DNA from: Clostridiales bacterium UBA4706
GTDB taxonomy: Bacteria > Bacillota > Clostridia > Oscillospirales > Oscillospiraceae
Assembly (NCBI GenBank): GCA_002404605.1
Contig: DHKA01000086.1
Location: 1-21,328, forward strand
DNA length: 21,328 nt
Direction of reading: 5' to 3'
The notes below the pieces were generated by a model, which had not been told where the DNA came from, searched no databases, and saw only the letters and a program-made list of their open reading frames with translations. Position numbers and translations under genes: made by a program. Below, piece after piece: positions 19,656 to 21,328 of the stretch (positions are counted from its first letter, which is position 1; the number at the start of each line of letters is the position of its first letter).

Positions 19656-20495
19656 ATGTCGAAAATTGTCGAAATTACGGATTTCTCGTCCCCGGCGCTG
19701 GACGTTTACGCCCGGCTGACGGAAAACCAGCTCATTAACCGCGCCGATCCCGCAAACGCGATGTTCATCGCCGAGAGCCCGCTCGTCATCGGCCGGGCGC
19801 TCGACGCCGGGTATGAGCCGGTGTCGGTTCTCATGGAGGCGCGGCACGAAAACAGCGCGGGTGCGGAGATCCTCTCGCGTCTCGGCGCGGAGGTACCGGT
19901 GTTCACCGCCCCGGACAGCGTGCTCGTGAATCTCACGGGGTTTCACCTGACGCGCGGCATGCTCTGCTGCATGCGCCGCCGGGCGCTGCCGCCGGTCGGG
20001 GAACTTTGCCGGGACGCATCGCGCGTCGCGGTGCTGGAAAACGTGATGAACCCGACGAACATCGGCGCGATCTTCCGCAGCGCGGCGGCGCTCGGCATGG
20101 ACGCCGTGCTGCTCACCGAGGCCGGAAGCGACCCGCTGTACCGCCGCGCCGCGCGCGTGAGCATGGGCACGGTCTTTCAGGTGCCGTGGACGTATCTCCC
20201 GGCGGGGGAGAGCTGGCAGGATACGCTGCACGCGCTCGGCTTTGAAACCGCGGCGCTCGCGCTGCGGGAGGACAGCTTGAGCATCGCCGATCCGCGCCTT
20301 GCAAGGGTCGAAAAGCTCGCGCTCTGTCTCGGCACGGAGGGCGACGGGCTCGCAGACGATACCATCGCCAACTGCGACTATACCGTGCGCATCCCGATGT
20401 CGCACGGCGTGGACAGTCTGAACGTGGCTGCGGCGAGCGCGGTCGCCTTTTACCAGCTCGGCACGCTCTGCCGCGAAACGAAAGAATCCCTATGA
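19656..20495 (+). CDS. TrmH/SpoU-family 2'-O-ribose RNA methyltransferase
   Basis: The 279-residue enzyme has the SpoU (SPOUT) C-terminal domain with all three motifs: motif 1 NPTNIGAIFRSA (132-143, with the catalytic Arg141), motif 2 LCLGTEGDGL (223-232), and motif 3 IPMSHGVDSLNVAAASAVAF (246-265), which forms the knotted S-adenosylmethionine site. The N-terminal part resembles the substrate-binding domain of rRNA methylases such as RlmB, with MFIAESPLVIGRALDAGY. It most likely methylates the 2'-OH of a nucleotide in rRNA or tRNA; the exact target cannot be read. Its stop overlaps the next ATG (ATGA at 20492-20495), showing translational coupling to the small gene that follows. Confidence 0.92.
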   Translation: MSKIVEITDFSSPALDVYARLTENQLINRADPANAMFIAESPLVIGRALDAGYEPVSVLMEARHENSAGAEILSRLGAEVPVFTAPDSVLVNLTGFHLTRGMLCCMRRRALPPVGELCRDASRVAVLENVMNPTNIGAIFRSAAALGMDAVLLTEAGSDPLYRRAARVSMGTVFQVPWTYLPAGESWQDTLHALGFETAALALREDSLSIADPRLARVEKLALCLGTEGDGLADDTIANCDYTVRIPMSHGVDSLNVAAASAVAFYQLGTLCRETKESL

Positions 20496-20637
20496 AAAAA
20501 AGCATTCAGATGCTCACCGCGGCGTGGACGCGCTGCGCGCCAACATCGCCGACGGGTATGCCGCCTACAGCGTTCAAAATCTCTGCGCCGTTCTCGGCGT
20601 GAGCGCGGCGGAGCGCCTGGCATATTTCGGCTTCTGA
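20492..20637 (+). CDS. Small 48-residue protein requiring a -1 frameshift at an A7 run (or a frameshifted pseudogene)
   Basis: The ATG at 20492-20494 lies in an ATGA overlap with the methyltransferase stop and is followed by seven A residues. Read straight through, the frame gives a Pro/Thr-rich, unlikely 36-residue peptide. Stepping back one base on the A run gives MKKKHSDAHRGVDALRANIA, then DGYAAYSVQNLCAVLGVSAA and ERLAYFGF before TGA at 20635-20637. That product is well balanced and helical, with codon use like the neighbours. Either RNA polymerase or ribosome slippage on A7 restores the frame, the gene is broken, or one A is missing from the assembly. I do not recognise the family. Confidence 0.45.
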
Positions 20638-20678
20638 CCGCCGCGTGCCCTAGTTGCTACTATGTAGGGAGAAAACCA

Positions 20679-21328
20679 ATGTACCATCTGACTGCGCTTT
20701 TGCTCGGCTTTTTCATTGATCTTCTGCTCGGCGACCCGCACGGCATCCCGCACCCGGTCGTGTGGATCGGGAAGCTGATCTCGGCGGTCGAAAAGCTCGT
20801 GCGGCGGATATTCCCCAAAACCGTCCGCGGCGAGAACCTCGCCGGGGGCGTGCTGTGGATCGTTGTGGCGGGAATTTCGACAGCTGTTCCGGCGCTGCTT
20901 CTGCACGCGGCGTACCGGCTCCATCCGGCGGCGGGGCTTATCCTTGAGAGCATCATGTGTTGGCAGATCCTCGCAACCAAGGCCCTCCGCGACGAGAGCA
21001 TGAAGGTCTATGCCGCCCTGAAAGAAGGCGTGCCGGAGAACTACCGCCGCGCCGTTTCGATGATCGTCGGGCGCGATACCGCGGAGCTGGACGATAAGGC
21101 CGTTGCCCGCGCCGCCGTAGAGACCGTGGCGGAAAATGCCTCGGACGGCGTCATTGCGCCGATGCTTTTCCTCGCGCTCGGCGGCGCGCCGCTCGGCTTT
21201 TTCTACAAGGCCGTGAACACGATGGATTCGATGCTCGGCTACGTCGAGCCGCCGTACAGGAACATCGGTCTTGTACCCGCGCGGATGGACGATGTGTGCA
21301 ATTTTATCCCCGCGCGGCTGTCGGCGCT
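20679..21328 (+). CDS. cobD: Adenosylcobinamide-phosphate synthase CobD/CbiB (5' part, runs off the window)
   Basis: The open frame from the ATG at 20679 continues past the window end (216 residues seen; the family has about 310-320). It has the CobD/CbiB pattern: FFIDLLLGDPHGIPHPVVWI and GKLI near the start, membrane helices, then SMIVGRDTAELDDKAVARAA, VETVAENASDGVIAPMLFLA and FYKAVNTMDSMLGY. The enzyme joins an aminopropanol-type side chain to adenosylcobyric acid in the inner membrane during B12 synthesis. TAGGGAG precedes the ATG. No B12 riboswitch is seen in the 41 bases upstream, so it is probably read from the run of genes before it. Other B12 genes may follow outside the window. Confidence 0.93.
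   Translation, partial: MYHLTALLLGFFIDLLLGDPHGIPHPVVWIGKLISAVEKLVRRIFPKTVRGENLAGGVLWIVVAGISTAVPALLLHAAYRLHPAAGLILESIMCWQILATKALRDESMKVYAALKEGVPENYRRAVSMIVGRDTAELDDKAVARAAVETVAENASDGVIAPMLFLALGGAPLGFFYKAVNTMDSMLGYVEPPYRNIGLVPARMDDVCNFIPARLSA

Noticed and set aside
20638..20678. B12 riboswitch before cobD
   Set aside because: Only 41 bases separate cobD from the preceding frame, far too little for a cobalamin riboswitch, and no B12-box sequence is seen.

Overview
The window looks like a chromosomal segment of a GC-rich, spore-forming member of the Bacillota, most likely class Clostridia and perhaps an Oscillospirales-type gut anaerobe. This rests on SigA-type promoters and strong GGAGG-like ribosome binding sites, a germination protein (YpeB), a broken AbrB/SpoVT-type regulator, a BmrR-like MerR regulator, TagO, CobD and a YgiQ-type radical SAM protein. 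The lineage is inferred from gene content only; no marker gene here settles it.

Region 1 (1-1980) is a worn patch. It holds the last codons of a membrane protein, two hairpin terminators, a minus-strand lipoprotein gene, and then about 0.8 kb of AT-richer DNA with no intact gene. That stretch carries a recognisable fragment of a type I restriction specificity subunit (HsdS), an orphan promoter with a ribosome binding site, and a truncated AbrB/SpoVT regulator.

Region 2 (2000-3800) has a DUF805 membrane protein, a tRNA-Val(GAC) with encoded CCA and a fully consensus promoter, a nearby 23-bp copy of the tRNA 3' end, and a zinc-ribbon/membrane/Ig-like surface protein.

Region 3 (3817-9951) is housekeeping: ypeB, gltX, trpS and tagO. 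gltX and trpS diverge from promoters whose -35 boxes overlap. A set of three tiny overlapping genes of unknown function converges on tagO.

Region 4 (9996-14430) starts with a tightly overlapped operon: a YfcE-type phosphodiesterase, a membrane acyltransferase and a CAT-fold acyltransferase, closed by a strong terminator. A MerR/GyrI-like regulator follows. It sits upstream of a promoter with the 19-bp spacer typical of MerR targets, which drives a diaminopentanoate/dihydrodipicolinate reductase-like oxidoreductase.

Region 5 (14433-16690) has two minus-strand genes linked to NAD: a macro-domain protein and nicotinate phosphoribosyltransferase, each with its own promoter.

Region 6 (16692-end) is one long rightward run: a truncated GH1-like protein, a YgiQ-family radical SAM protein, a DUF1294 membrane protein overlapped out of frame by the YgiQ tail, a TrmH/SpoU rRNA methyltransferase, a 48-residue protein readable only through a -1 shift at an A7 run, and the start of cobD. 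I found no CRISPR array, rRNA, intact insertion sequence or obvious riboswitch. The most unusual items are the truncated GH1-like gene, the A7 frameshift gene, the YgiQ/DUF1294 overlap, the three-gene unknown set and the duplicated tRNA end.
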